Source: an uncultured Bacillota bacterium (GTDB lineage Bacteria; Bacillota_I; Bacilli_A; Erysipelotrichales; Coprobacillaceae). Taken from it: a DNA stretch of 63,223 nt. This document shows positions 32,255 through 41,419 of this stretch, piece by piece. Within the stretch, counting starts at the first letter, position 1. Each line of letters opens with the position of its first letter. The translations under genes and the position numbers were made by a program. The DNA lies in contig CASETM010000066.1 in NCBI GenBank assembly GCA_949290865.1, forward strand, positions 1 through 63,223, in the 5' to 3' direction. The notes beneath the pieces are model-generated. The model saw only the letters and a list, made by a program, of their open reading frames with translations, did not search any database and was not told where the DNA came from.

Positions 32255-33556
32255 ATGAGAATGGTTGATCTGATCGAACTGAAAAAGAATCATGGTGAAT
32301 TCAATGAAAAACAGATTCAGTTTATTATTGATGGATATGTAAAAGGCGATATTCCTGATTATCAGGTTTCGGCCTTACTGATGGCCATCTGTTTTACAGG
32401 ATTGACAACTCAGGAAACGGTATTATTGACCAAAGCCATGGCATATAGTGGGGAAATCATGGATTTTTCGCAAATTGATGGTGTGCTTGTTGATAAACAT
32501 TCAACTGGGGGTGTAGGAGATAAAACAACACTGATCATAGCTCCGATGGTTGCTGCATGTGGTGCTAAAATAGTGAAAATGTCAGGACGTGGTTTGGGAC
32601 ATACAGGTGGAACATTGGATAAGCTGGAATCGATACCGGGATATTGTGTTTTTAAAAAGCACAAAGAAATTATTGATCAGGTCAATGAAATAGGTATTGC
32701 CCTGATTGGACAGACTGATGATCTTGTTCCAGCTGACAAAAAGCTTTATGCTTTGCGTGACGTTACGGGCACCGTTTCATGTATGCCGTTGATTGCTTCA
32801 TCAATCATGTCTAAAAAAATTGCCAGTGGTGCTGATACGATACTGTTAGATGTTAAGTATGGACAAGGTGCTTTTATGAAGACAAGGGAAGAGGCCATTC
32901 AATTGGCAAACTTGATGATTGAAATAGGAAAAAGATGTCAGAAAGATACTTGTGCGATCATATCTGATATGAACCAGCCATTAGGAAAAGCTATTGGGAA
33001 TACGCTAGAAGTTATAGAAGCTATTGATACACTTCGTGGTAATGGGCCAGAAGATCTGGAAGAGCTATGTCTGGAAATTGCCAGTGAAATGCTTTTGCAG
33101 GCAAAATTGTTTACTGACAAGAAAAAAGCGGTTCAGGCTTTAAAGAATGTCATCGATCAAGGTGAAGCATATAAAAAGTTTAAACAGGTTGTCATAGCGC
33201 AAGGTGGCGATGTTTCATATATAGAAAATCCGCGGCGTTTTAGACGTGGAAGTGTTATGATAAAGCTAGCTTCTAAAAAGGCAGGTTATATCAAAAAACT
33301 TGATGCTAGAATTTTAGGAATTGTTACCATGAAACTTGGTGGTGGTCGTTTGACCAAAGAAGATGTCATTGATCATAGTGTTGGTATCATTTTAAACAGG
33401 AAGATAGGGGATCATGTTCAAGAAGATGATATTTTGATGGTTATTTATGCACACAAAAAAGTTGAAGAAGAAATCATCACACAATTATATCAGGCAATTG
33501 AAATTGTTGAGCAGAAAGTTGAAAAACCTGTTTATGTAGAAGAAATATTAAAATAA
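32255..33556 (+). CDS. pdp: Pyrimidine-nucleoside (thymidine) phosphorylase
   Basis: Salvage enzyme splitting thymidine, uridine or deoxyuridine with phosphate. Recognised by DKHSTGGVGDKTTL, the family signature KMSGRGLGHTGGTLDKLESI and the two-domain length of about 433 residues. Firmicute enzymes of this kind usually have pyrimidine specificity (pdp) rather than strict thymidine specificity (deoA), hence the symbol. AGGAG sits nine bases before ATG 32255. A HAD phosphatase gene follows within 10 bases, so its partner may process released pentose phosphates. Confidence 0.92.
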   Translation: MRMVDLIELKKNHGEFNEKQIQFIIDGYVKGDIPDYQVSALLMAICFTGLTTQETVLLTKAMAYSGEIMDFSQIDGVLVDKHSTGGVGDKTTLIIAPMVAACGAKIVKMSGRGLGHTGGTLDKLESIPGYCVFKKHKEIIDQVNEIGIALIGQTDDLVPADKKLYALRDVTGTVSCMPLIASSIMSKKIASGADTILLDVKYGQGAFMKTREEAIQLANLMIEIGKRCQKDTCAIISDMNQPLGKAIGNTLEVIEAIDTLRGNGPEDLEELCLEIASEMLLQAKLFTDKKKAVQALKNVIDQGEAYKKFKQVVIAQGGDVSYIENPRRFRRGSVMIKLASKKAGYIKKLDARILGIVTMKLGGGRLTKEDVIDHSVGIILNRKIGDHVQEDDILMVIYAHKKVEEEIITQLYQAIEIVEQKVEKPVYVEEILK

Positions 33557-33566
33557 GAGGATGAGC

Positions 33567-34403
33567 ATGATGAAGTATGTATTTTTTGATATTGATGGAA
33601 CATTAAGAGGGGAAAGTCGAACAATAACAGAAAGAACCAAAGCCGCGATCAGGCAGTTAAGAAAAAACGGTCATAAAGCTTTTGTATGTACGGGAAGAGC
33701 ACCAGTTTCGATTACACCAGATATTTTAGAAATTGGTTTTGATGGCGTGATTTCTTCAGCGGGCAGTTTTATTGAAATTGATGGACAGTATATTTTTGAA
33801 AGCAGTATGGATCCAGTTTTGCTGAAAAAAGCATTGCTTTTATTTACTAATGCTAAAGTTGGTTTTACTCTGGAGACAAAAGATTGTCTGTTTCAATCTG
33901 TTTATGCCAAAGAATTTTTAGAAAGAAGAGAAAAAGACAAATCTGATAACCCGGAATTGGCTCGAATGGTCGAACAGAGAAAAAGAAATGAAAACATTAA
34001 GCCTGTTAGTGAATTTGATTTTGGAAAAGATAAAGTGACCAAAATTGTCTTTATTTCTTATGATAAATATGCATTGCTGGACACTGTTCCACATCTTAGC
34101 AAGGATTTTAATGTTGTCCAGTTTTCTAAACCTGAAGATGATTATATTAATGGAGAAATCATTGTTAAGGACTGTACCAAAGCCCATGCTATTGAAAGAG
34201 TAATCGATTATTATGGAGCAAGCCTGGAGGATACAATTGCTTATGGCGACAGCATGAATGATTATCAGATGCTTGAAAAAGCGCATTTAGGTATCGTATA
34301 TGAAGGTGCTAAAGAAAAACTGCTGGGTATTGCTTATGATACATTCATTGATCCTGATCATGACGGGATTGCTTTAAGTCTGGAAAAGCTGGGATTGATT
34401 TAA
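33567..34403 (+). CDS. Cof-type HAD-superfamily phosphatase
   Basis: A 278-residue HAD IIB phosphatase: FDIDGT motif at the N-terminus, CTGRAP (motif II region), YGDSMNDYQM near the C-terminus. Cotranscription with pyrimidine-nucleoside phosphorylase suggests a sugar- or nucleotide-phosphate substrate, which is inference. GAGG lies six bases before the ATG. A paralogue of the four other HAD phosphatases in this window. Confidence 0.85.
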   Translation: MMKYVFFDIDGTLRGESRTITERTKAAIRQLRKNGHKAFVCTGRAPVSITPDILEIGFDGVISSAGSFIEIDGQYIFESSMDPVLLKKALLLFTNAKVGFTLETKDCLFQSVYAKEFLERREKDKSDNPELARMVEQRKRNENIKPVSEFDFGKDKVTKIVFISYDKYALLDTVPHLSKDFNVVQFSKPEDDYINGEIIVKDCTKAHAIERVIDYYGASLEDTIAYGDSMNDYQMLEKAHLGIVYEGAKEKLLGIAYDTFIDPDHDGIALSLEKLGLI

Positions 34404-34478
34404 TTTATAGAAGAAAGGCGTCAATAAGCGAAAAAAAAGCTTAAAAGTCTATTTTTTGCTCTCATTTCTCTTGAGTTT

Positions 34479-34487
34479 TGTTATAAT
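34479..34487 (+). promoter_or_regulatory. Extended -10 promoter of the RpiR-like pair
   Basis: TGTTATAAT with TATAAT at 34482-34487, 35 bases before the first start; no convincing -35 box. Confidence 0.5.
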
Positions 34488-34521
34488 GGAATTATGTAGA
34501 GATAAAGGAAGGGGAATCATT

Positions 34522-35277
34522 ATGGGTAATGTACTATTGGCAAGAATCTTAGAATACCTGAATGGAACATTGTTTCTGAATGATTATTATCGTTTTTGTG
34601 TATTCTTTGTTGAAAACTATGTTGATTTTTATAAACTAACATTAGAAGAAGTCAGCGAAAGATCACACATCATGAAAGAGTCAATTTTAAGTTTTTTATC
34701 ATATTTAGGATTCAATGATTTTGACGAATTCCAGACAAAGCTTTATCAGGACGTTATTCTTCGTTCAGATCAGATTCGTTCGAGGATGCTGGGATTAAAG
34801 ATAGATGATTTGTTTAATCAGGTACATATGTGTGATGATAGGGATGAATTCATGAAAAACCTGGATAAGATTTGTCAGGATATTTCAGACAGCAAAAGAG
34901 TTGTACTGATTGGTGCTTTATATCCAATGTCAATTGCTGTAGAATTTCAAACCGACCTGATTACGTTTGGGAAACCGGTTTTGCAGTATCATGCCTATGA
35001 TCGAGAATTAAAACTGGATGAAAAGGATTATGTCATTTTTATTTCTGCAACTGGAAGAGCGGTCAATAATTTTATGAAGGATAATGATCATTTAGATTGC
35101 AGTCTTCCCCATACTTTACTGATTACGCAAAATAGAAGCTATAAAGAAAATATGGTTACTGATGATATTTTAATTGCACCAAGTTCTCGACATGACAGTA
35201 TTGATTTTAACTATCGTTTAATGACAATTTTTGACATTTTACGCGTAACTTATTATAAAAAATATCATTTTATTTAA
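34522..35277 (+). CDS. RpiR-like regulator (HTH + SIS-like domain), copy 1
   Basis: A 251-residue protein with an N-terminal helix-turn-helix of the RpiR/MurR type (TLEEVSERSHIMKESILSFL) and a C-terminal sugar-isomerase-like domain beginning at RVVLIGALYPMSIAVEFQTD. RpiR proteins sense phosphosugars through the SIS domain and control sugar genes. The SIS core is divergent, without the classical GxGxS loop, so ligand binding is uncertain. It lies 11 bases before a close paralogue. No sugar operon is attached, so its targets are elsewhere. Confidence 0.75.
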   Translation: MGNVLLARILEYLNGTLFLNDYYRFCVFFVENYVDFYKLTLEEVSERSHIMKESILSFLSYLGFNDFDEFQTKLYQDVILRSDQIRSRMLGLKIDDLFNQVHMCDDRDEFMKNLDKICQDISDSKRVVLIGALYPMSIAVEFQTDLITFGKPVLQYHAYDRELKLDEKDYVIFISATGRAVNNFMKDNDHLDCSLPHTLLITQNRSYKENMVTDDILIAPSSRHDSIDFNYRLMTIFDILRVTYYKKYHFI

Positions 35278-35288
35278 GGGGTAATTTT

Positions 35289-36038
35289 ATGAATATACTT
35301 TTAGCAAGAATATTAAAATATCTCAATGGAACATTATTTTTAGATGACTATTACAGGTTCTGTGTTTTCTTTATCGTTAATTATAAAGATTATGACAAAA
35401 TGACTTTGGAACAGGCTTCTGAAAAATCAGGCATTTCAGCAAATGCCATTCTGAGCTTTTTAAGATATCTGGGATTTCATGATTATGAATCGTTTTTACA
35501 GCGATATAAAGATCATAAGCGCATTCGTCTGGAACAGATTGAAGAACGTATGGAAAACCTGAAAATAGAGACCTATGTAGAAAGGATCAAAGTATCCGAT
35601 GATAATGAAGATTTTCTGGCAAGAATTGATCAGGTCTGTCAGAAAATTCATGACTGTAAAAGAGTCATTCTGGTGGGAGCACTTTATCCTATGTCAATTG
35701 CTGTAGAAATGCAGACAGATCTGATTACTTTTGATAAGCCGGTTCTCCAGTTTCATTCCTACGACAGGGATATGATTTTTGGTGAAGATGACTATGTTAT
35801 CTTTATTTCGGCAACAGGAAGAGCGATGGAAAGCTTTATGTATCAGAAAAAGCGTTTGTCACTGGATAATACGACATCGCTGCTGATTACTCAAAATCCA
35901 ACATATCAAAGGAAAAAAATCACCAATGATACAATTAGGGTTCCAGGCAGATTCGATGGAATTATTTTTAATTATCAGATCATGACAATTTTTGATCTGC
36001 TTCGTATTATGTATTATCAAAAATATATTCAAGAATAA
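35289..36038 (+). CDS. RpiR-like regulator (HTH + SIS-like domain), copy 2
   Basis: A 249-residue tandem paralogue of the preceding protein. Shared segments include LARILKYLNGTLFLDDYYRF, GALYPMSIAVE, FISATGRA and LLITQN. Differences cluster in the recognition helix (ASEKSGISANAILSF), so the two may bind different operators or form heterodimers. Own ribosome binding site AAGGGG. A terminator follows. Confidence 0.75.
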   Translation: MNILLARILKYLNGTLFLDDYYRFCVFFIVNYKDYDKMTLEQASEKSGISANAILSFLRYLGFHDYESFLQRYKDHKRIRLEQIEERMENLKIETYVERIKVSDDNEDFLARIDQVCQKIHDCKRVILVGALYPMSIAVEMQTDLITFDKPVLQFHSYDRDMIFGEDDYVIFISATGRAMESFMYQKKRLSLDNTTSLLITQNPTYQRKKITNDTIRVPGRFDGIIFNYQIMTIFDLLRIMYYQKYIQE

Positions 36039-36058
36039 ACAGGCTTTTCCTGTTTTTC
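36037..36058 (+). terminator. Terminator after the RpiR-like pair
   Basis: Seven-base-pair stem AAACAGG (36037-36043) with CCTGTTT (36049-36055), then T residues. Downstream Nudix gene could still receive read-through. Confidence 0.65.
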
Positions 36059-36075
36059 TTTTATTTGGAGGTATG

Positions 36076-36642
36076 ATGAAAGAAGCAATAGAAAAATATA
36101 TACCCTGCAATCAGCAGGAAGAAAAAGACAAACAGATCATATTGCAGAAAATAAATGAAAAAGATGTCTTCAGCCGCAAAAATCAAACAGGTCATTTTTC
36201 AGCATCAGCATGGATCGTCAATCATGACAAAAGCAAGGTTCTGTTGTGTTATCATCTGATTTATCAGTCATGGTCATGGCTGGGAGGACATGCAGATGGA
36301 AATGAAGATCTCAAAGCAGTAATCCTAAAAGAAGTTCATGAAGAAAGTGGTTTAACCAGGCTGAAGATCAGAGATGATATTTTTTCGCTGGAAGTACTGA
36401 CAGTCAATGGTCATATGAAAAATGGACAGTATATTTCAGGACATCTTCATTATAATGTGACGTATTTGATTGAAGCTAATGAAAATGAAGATCTCGTTAT
36501 CAAAGAAGATGAAAACAGTCAGCTGAAATGGTTTAAATGTGAAGAGGTGGCAGAAGTCTGTCAGGAAAAATGGATGAATGATCACATCTATCAAAAACTT
36601 AATCAAAAACTAATGGAGGGGAAAAATGATGTATCGCGCTGA
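36076..36642 (+). CDS. Nudix hydrolase
   Basis: A 188-residue hydrolase of nucleoside diphosphates linked to another moiety. The Nudix box is GHADGNEDLKAVILKEVHEE with Lys replacing the usual Arg, a tolerated change; the two Glu residues that bind the metal are present. GGAGG overlaps the region before two adjacent ATGs; ATG 36076 has the better spacing. The end overlaps the following metallo-hydrolase gene by 17 bases. Confidence 0.85.
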   Translation: MKEAIEKYIPCNQQEEKDKQIILQKINEKDVFSRKNQTGHFSASAWIVNHDKSKVLLCYHLIYQSWSWLGGHADGNEDLKAVILKEVHEESGLTRLKIRDDIFSLEVLTVNGHMKNGQYISGHLHYNVTYLIEANENEDLVIKEDENSQLKWFKCEEVAEVCQEKWMNDHIYQKLNQKLMEGKNDVSR

Positions 36643-37426
36643 AAAAATTAATGATACAACTTATAAAATTACTGACAGTTATGATGATGCTATGTATTTG
36701 CTTTTAGGCAACCATGCGGCATTGCTGATTGATACTGGAATGGAAAAAGAAAGTCTGGCAGATTTTGTCGCATCGTTGACCGCTTTACCAGTAACAGTGG
36801 CTTTATCACATGGTCATATTGACCATACAGGACAAAGTGGTGATTTTGACAATGTCTATATGAATTTAGATGATAAAGATATCTATAGTCGACATATGAA
36901 AATGAATATGGGCCATTTTCAAAGTGATGGTTTGAATTTTAAAGAGCCGCAGTGTTTAAAATGGATGCCACAGACTTTTGAATTAGGGGGAAGAAAGATT
37001 GATGTTCTTACCTTGGGTGGTCATACACCGGGTTCGGTTATTTTTGTTGATCAAAAACAACAGATGGTCTTTACTGGTGATGCGATTGGTTCTGGCTGTG
37101 GCTGCTGGATGCAGTTAGATGAATCATTGTGTATTCAACAGTATAATGAAAATATCGAAAAAGTCATTTTAGAATTGCAGAAACTGAACATCAATGAAAA
37201 CTGGTTATTTTATGGAGGGCATGATGGGCAGGAATATCAGTCAAAAGTAAGCTCATATAATCGATTAGATTTTGATTTGTTTGAAGATATGGGCGATCTA
37301 TGCAGGAAATTAATGGCAAACCAAATCGAATACCAGGAAACAAAAGCTTTAAAAATGACACATCAGCCTTATTATGTCTGCTCTGGCAAAGCAGAGATGA
37401 TCGTAACGAAGGAGAAAATCAGATGA
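36626..37426 (+). CDS. Metallo-beta-lactamase-fold hydrolase
   Basis: A 266-residue glyoxalase II-like hydrolase with metal ligands in SHGHIDHTG, His in LGGHTPGS, Asp in FTGDAIG and a final GGHD. It has no signal peptide and no lactamase features, so a thioester or phosphoester substrate is more likely than an antibiotic. GGAGG is six bases ahead of the start. Its stop overlaps the phosphoesterase start (ATGA). The Nudix, hydrolase and phosphoesterase genes form one operon. Confidence 0.82.
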   Translation: MMYRAEKINDTTYKITDSYDDAMYLLLGNHAALLIDTGMEKESLADFVASLTALPVTVALSHGHIDHTGQSGDFDNVYMNLDDKDIYSRHMKMNMGHFQSDGLNFKEPQCLKWMPQTFELGGRKIDVLTLGGHTPGSVIFVDQKQQMVFTGDAIGSGCGCWMQLDESLCIQQYNENIEKVILELQKLNINENWLFYGGHDGQEYQSKVSSYNRLDFDLFEDMGDLCRKLMANQIEYQETKALKMTHQPYYVCSGKAEMIVTKEKIR

Positions 37427-38493
37427 TTTTGCCAAAAGGGTATTTTTTTATTGGTATTGGATCACTTTATTTTACATTTTTTATTTATCGTTTACTTAAA
37501 ATACTGATAAAACAGTCTTTATCTTTCTGGCTGTTGCCTTTACTGTATCTGTTAGTCTTTCTGATCAGCTTGCCAGCAGTTAATTTCCTGGATATTAAAG
37601 CGGTGATTTATTATCATGTTCTTGCTGTATCGCTCTTTCTTGAAATCATTTATGTCTTTGTAAGAAAGTTTGAAGTCGTGAAATATATTATTCCTACAGG
37701 TTTGGCCTGTTTTATCACTGTCAGCTGTATTTTTGCGTATGGCTATTATAATATGCATCATATCGTTGTGACGAGATATGTTTTAGACAGTGAAAAAATC
37801 AGTGATCTAAGGATTGCGGTAATTGCTGATTTACACATGGGAGTATCAATGAATATTGATGATCTGCAAAAAGTATGTCGGGACATAGATGATGAAAAGG
37901 TAGATATTGTTGTCCTTGATGGAGATATTTTTGATGAAAATACATCCTATGAATTAATGAAAAAAACGTGTAGAGTGCTTGGTTCAATGGCAAATACAAA
38001 AGGAATCTACTATGTTTATGGAAATCATGATCAGAATCTTTATGCAGGGAATCCACAGTATCAGGGTGACGATATCCGAAATGAATTTGAAAAGTATGGT
38101 GTGACTGTTCTGGACGATGAAATCAGTGCTGTTGAAGATGTGATGATCATTGGACGCGGTGATGCCCGTTTTTATAATGATGGAAGTCGTTTAATGATGG
38201 AAGATCTATACACTGATCGTAATGACGAATATTATACGATTGTTCTTGATCATCAGCCTTTGGATTTGGAATTAAATGCCAAACTGGGATGTGATCTTCA
38301 GATTTCTGGCCATACGCATGGCGGTCAGCTGTTTCCTCAGGGGATTGTTCAGTCATTAACGAGTGATACACTGGTTTACGGGAAAAGAGAAATTGGTGAC
38401 TTTACGGCCATAACAACTTCTGGTATTGCCGGCTGGAAATATCCGATCAAAACCGGCGCACCCAGTGAATATCTTATTATCGATATTTGCTGA
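37423..38493 (+). CDS. Membrane-anchored metallophosphoesterase
   Basis: A 356-residue protein: four N-terminal transmembrane helices (about 5-115) then a calcineurin-like phosphoesterase domain with IADLHMG, DGDIFDE, YGNHDQN and SGHTHGGQLFP. It belongs to the YkuE/YaeI/LpxH-related membrane group; the substrate is perhaps a phospholipid or nucleotide sugar. AAGGAG precedes ATG 37423, which overlaps the upstream stop. Confidence 0.85.
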   Translation: MILPKGYFFIGIGSLYFTFFIYRLLKILIKQSLSFWLLPLLYLLVFLISLPAVNFLDIKAVIYYHVLAVSLFLEIIYVFVRKFEVVKYIIPTGLACFITVSCIFAYGYYNMHHIVVTRYVLDSEKISDLRIAVIADLHMGVSMNIDDLQKVCRDIDDEKVDIVVLDGDIFDENTSYELMKKTCRVLGSMANTKGIYYVYGNHDQNLYAGNPQYQGDDIRNEFEKYGVTVLDDEISAVEDVMIIGRGDARFYNDGSRLMMEDLYTDRNDEYYTIVLDHQPLDLELNAKLGCDLQISGHTHGGQLFPQGIVQSLTSDTLVYGKREIGDFTAITTSGIAGWKYPIKTGAPSEYLIIDIC

Positions 38494-38510
38494 TAAAAGA
38501 AAATAGTAAA

Positions 38511-38560
38511 AAAACCATAATCTGCTATAAGATGAAACACATACAGCAGTTTATGGTTTT
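38511..38560. terminator. Bidirectional terminator
   Basis: A 16-bp stem with one mismatch (38511-38526 with 38545-38560), flanked by A/T runs, between the phosphoesterase gene and the PII-like gene. Confidence 0.85.
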
Positions 38561-38897
38561 ATATTTTGATTAAACCTTCAACTCTTGTAATTGGCATTGC
38601 AAAAACAATACCCGTATCATGATTTGATATTCCGCCAACTGCCTGATCTACGGTTTTAAAAACGATATCAAGCTGACTGTCTTCAATAATGAAGAACATT
38701 GTTTTACTGTCAGGTCGGGAAGTTTCCAGGAATAAACGCAAAGATCCAAGAATATAACTTTCATCAGTATCTTGAATATATGATATCATTCCGGTTGAAT
38801 CAAAAACAGTTCCACCTTTTACACCAGCTTTTTTTAATTTTGTTAACAGATCTTGTAATACTTCGGTCTTATTTAATACGACAAATACAGCCTGCAT
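38559..38897 (-). CDS. PII-like small signalling protein
   Basis: A 112-residue cytoplasmic protein with a ferredoxin-like beta-alpha-beta pattern resembling nitrogen-regulatory PII and DarA-like proteins (QAVFVVLNKTEVLQDLLTKL, then GVKGGTVFDSTGM). No uridylylated Tyr or classical T-loop is visible, so the ligand is unknown. AGGTG precedes ATG 38897. Fold assignment rests on the overall pattern, not on a diagnostic motif. Confidence 0.55.
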   Translation of the reverse strand: MQAVFVVLNKTEVLQDLLTKLKKAGVKGGTVFDSTGMISYIQDTDESYILGSLRLFLETSRPDSKTMFFIIEDSQLDIVFKTVDQAVGGISNHDTGIVFAMPITRVEGLIKI

Positions 38898-38964
38898 TCT
38901 TCTCACCTCTTTCAAATATTATACATGAATTTGTAAATTTCACAAGAATAGCATCTGTAAAATA

Positions 38965-39858
38965 TTATTTATAAGTCTGAATGTGCTGATAGAGTGCACC
39001 AATTAGATTTGCATCGTTTCTGAATTTGCAGGGAACGATTGCTGGTCGATAGACACTGAAACCTAAATCAGCATAAATCTGGTCTAAATTTTTATTGATG
39101 AGATCGATTAGTATTGGCTGTGCTGAGATGCCGCCACCAATAGCGACTTTTTCACAATCAAAGATAATATGAACGTTGAAGATCTGTACAGCGACTTCTT
39201 TAGCAAATTCGTTGATACCAGCAAGTACTTTTTCATTTCCGCTATTTGCCATGTCAAATATTTCGATACCGGTATAGGTTTCATCGGTTTCTAACTGTTC
39301 CTGTACTCTTTCCAGTAAACCTTTGATTCCACAACGGGTAGACCAGGCATTATCCCAAGAAAAAGCATCATTATTATTTGTTTTGATAAAAGAAAATTCA
39401 CCAGCTGAAAAATGTTTTCCTGTATGAACCTGATGGTCTTTGATCAGACATCCGCCAATTCCGGTACCGAGGATAACGACAGCTCCATCTTGAATATCCT
39501 GGAGATTTCCAAAGCCAATTTCGGCATTAGCTGCGCACTTTGCATCATTTCCTATCGTGATGTTTGTTGGACATCTTTTTTTAAGAGTATTGACAGTATC
39601 AAGATCACTGATATAGCGTAAGGCACCACCAGTGTACTGATAACCTTTTTCAGGATCGATGATTCCTGGCATAGATATGGCCATACCATCAATTTTCTGA
39701 CTGTACTGATCATATATTTTTCCTATTGTTTCAATAAAATTATCTAATGTGTCCATTGGTGTTGGAACACTTGATTTTTCGATAATTGTTAAATCTTCCT
39801 GAATCAATGCATATTTGATGGCACTGCCACCAACATCCAATGTTAAATATGTTTTCAT
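38965..39858 (-). CDS. ROK-family sugar kinase
   Basis: A 297-residue kinase of the ROK family. N-terminal LDVGGSAIKYALI binds phosphate, NDAKCAANAEIGFG holds the catalytic Asp, GTGIGGCL the adenosine site. The cysteine zinc motif of many ROK glucokinases is absent, as in some beta-glucoside kinases. Substrate could be glucose, an aminosugar or a beta-glucoside. A GGGAGG sequence precedes the start. The gene stands alone. Confidence 0.85.
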   Translation of the reverse strand: MKTYLTLDVGGSAIKYALIQEDLTIIEKSSVPTPMDTLDNFIETIGKIYDQYSQKIDGMAISMPGIIDPEKGYQYTGGALRYISDLDTVNTLKKRCPTNITIGNDAKCAANAEIGFGNLQDIQDGAVVILGTGIGGCLIKDHQVHTGKHFSAGEFSFIKTNNNDAFSWDNAWSTRCGIKGLLERVQEQLETDETYTGIEIFDMANSGNEKVLAGINEFAKEVAVQIFNVHIIFDCEKVAIGGGISAQPILIDLINKNLDQIYADLGFSVYRPAIVPCKFRNDANLIGALYQHIQTYK

Positions 39859-39932
39859 ATGTTACCTCCCCATATATGATTAATTTTATTATATAACATC
39901 TCTTTAGAAATTGTTATTGAAAATGAAAATTG

Positions 39933-41300
39933 TTAATGATTTTTGTCATTAACAACTGTTAGAGATGATAGACTTGGTCCTTCAAGCAGATGTCCATAGG
40001 CATCATAGACAGACTGATGACAGGGACAGTCCCATGTCTGATTTTTCCTGTTAAAATGAACAAGACATTTTAAATGGGGACAATAGGGAGAAAAGATATG
40101 GAAATGACAGTTTTCATCTTTATAGACTGCATAGAGATGATGCTGAATTTTGATGATGGCTCCTTCTTTTGCTTTAAGCTGATCAAGTTCTTCGGTCTGA
40201 TATCTTTGCAGGATATATCCTTTTAATGTATTGCTTAATATTTGTCTAAGATAAAGACGAGAATGCGAAATAGAGAAATAATGACAGTAGTATAATGGCT
40301 TGTAGGGATTATAGTTCTCTAAAATCAGATCACTGATAAGTTTTCCTGCAACATGAGAAAGGGTCATGCCCCATTTTTGAAAGCCATAAATCATGTATTC
40401 GTGATTTTTGTATTGTCCAATATAGGGAACTCCTCTTAATGGCATGCTGTCTTGTGCAAACCAGTCATGAGTGTATCTGTTAATGATTAGTGAATGATCG
40501 TCGTCAATTGAACGATAGCTGACTGTTTGATCAGCTGAAAGAGAACTGTCTTTTCCCTGGGAGCTGGAAACAAGGTCAATACATTCTCGGGTTTGAAACA
40601 GTTTCAAAAAATAGAATCCTTTTTTGATAAATGGATATCTTGTCGCATGAACAAGATAGCGACAGGTTACAGAGTGTCCATTCACATTGACTTTATAATG
40701 ATCATGGTAACGGATGATCGTAGTTGCTTTGCTGTTTTCATAAAACTGAATATGATGTTTCTGACAGATCTGAATAATCTGATAGAGATATTTTAAGGGA
40801 TGAAAAACAGCCTGATTTGTGATACCAATCGTATACAAATGCTCTGCTGTTTCTATGATGGGTTCACCAAAAGACTGTAACAGGTATTTTTCTTTTTTGA
40901 GCTTTGTAACATTTCGTTGCTGATTAGTATAGAGAAAAGCGGTATTTTCATGATAATCACAATCAATTTGTTCATTTTTGATAATGCTTTTGATATCATT
41001 TAAGGCTTCTTTATTTGAAAGATAATACTGATAGGCATATTCATCACTGTAATGGCGAGCCAAACGCTGATAAATAAGGTCATGCAGGATTGTTATTTTA
41101 GCTGTTGTATGGCCGCTGGTATGACTACCCATCTGATCTTTTTCTACTACTGCAATATTAAGATGGCTGTTTCTTAAATAATAGGCACTCATTGTTCCTG
41201 ATAAGCCACCACCAATAATCAGTACATCAACATTGATATCTTTTTTTAGCGGTTCTGATTTTTTTTTCTGTGCTGTTTTTTGCCAAATAGACTGATTCAT
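39933..41300 (-). CDS. FAD-dependent oxidoreductase with C-terminal Rieske domain (YhfW-like)
   Basis: A 455-residue protein: an N-terminal DAO-type FAD domain starting with VDVLIIGGGLSGTMSAYYL and a C-terminal Rieske [2Fe-2S] domain with CPHLKC and CPCHQSVYD (two Cys, two His). This pairing resembles Bacillus YhfW. The substrate, probably an amine or amino acid, is not known. ATG 41300 is preceded by CTGGTGA. Not linked to other metabolic genes. Confidence 0.88.
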   Translation of the reverse strand: MNQSIWQKTAQKKKSEPLKKDINVDVLIIGGGLSGTMSAYYLRNSHLNIAVVEKDQMGSHTSGHTTAKITILHDLIYQRLARHYSDEYAYQYYLSNKEALNDIKSIIKNEQIDCDYHENTAFLYTNQQRNVTKLKKEKYLLQSFGEPIIETAEHLYTIGITNQAVFHPLKYLYQIIQICQKHHIQFYENSKATTIIRYHDHYKVNVNGHSVTCRYLVHATRYPFIKKGFYFLKLFQTRECIDLVSSSQGKDSSLSADQTVSYRSIDDDHSLIINRYTHDWFAQDSMPLRGVPYIGQYKNHEYMIYGFQKWGMTLSHVAGKLISDLILENYNPYKPLYYCHYFSISHSRLYLRQILSNTLKGYILQRYQTEELDQLKAKEGAIIKIQHHLYAVYKDENCHFHIFSPYCPHLKCLVHFNRKNQTWDCPCHQSVYDAYGHLLEGPSLSSLTVVNDKNH

Positions 41301-41419
41301 ATTTTTCACCAGTAAAATTATCAACAGTTCTATTCAGTTTATACATTGGTTTATCATTTTCTGAAAAAAACTTTTTTTCTTTGCATTTTACGATAAAATA
41401 AAAGCAGGGAGGAGATAAA

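Noticed and set aside
36626-37426. Beta-lactamase
   Set aside because: Glyoxalase II-like metal motif, no signal peptide, operon with Nudix and phosphoesterase genes.
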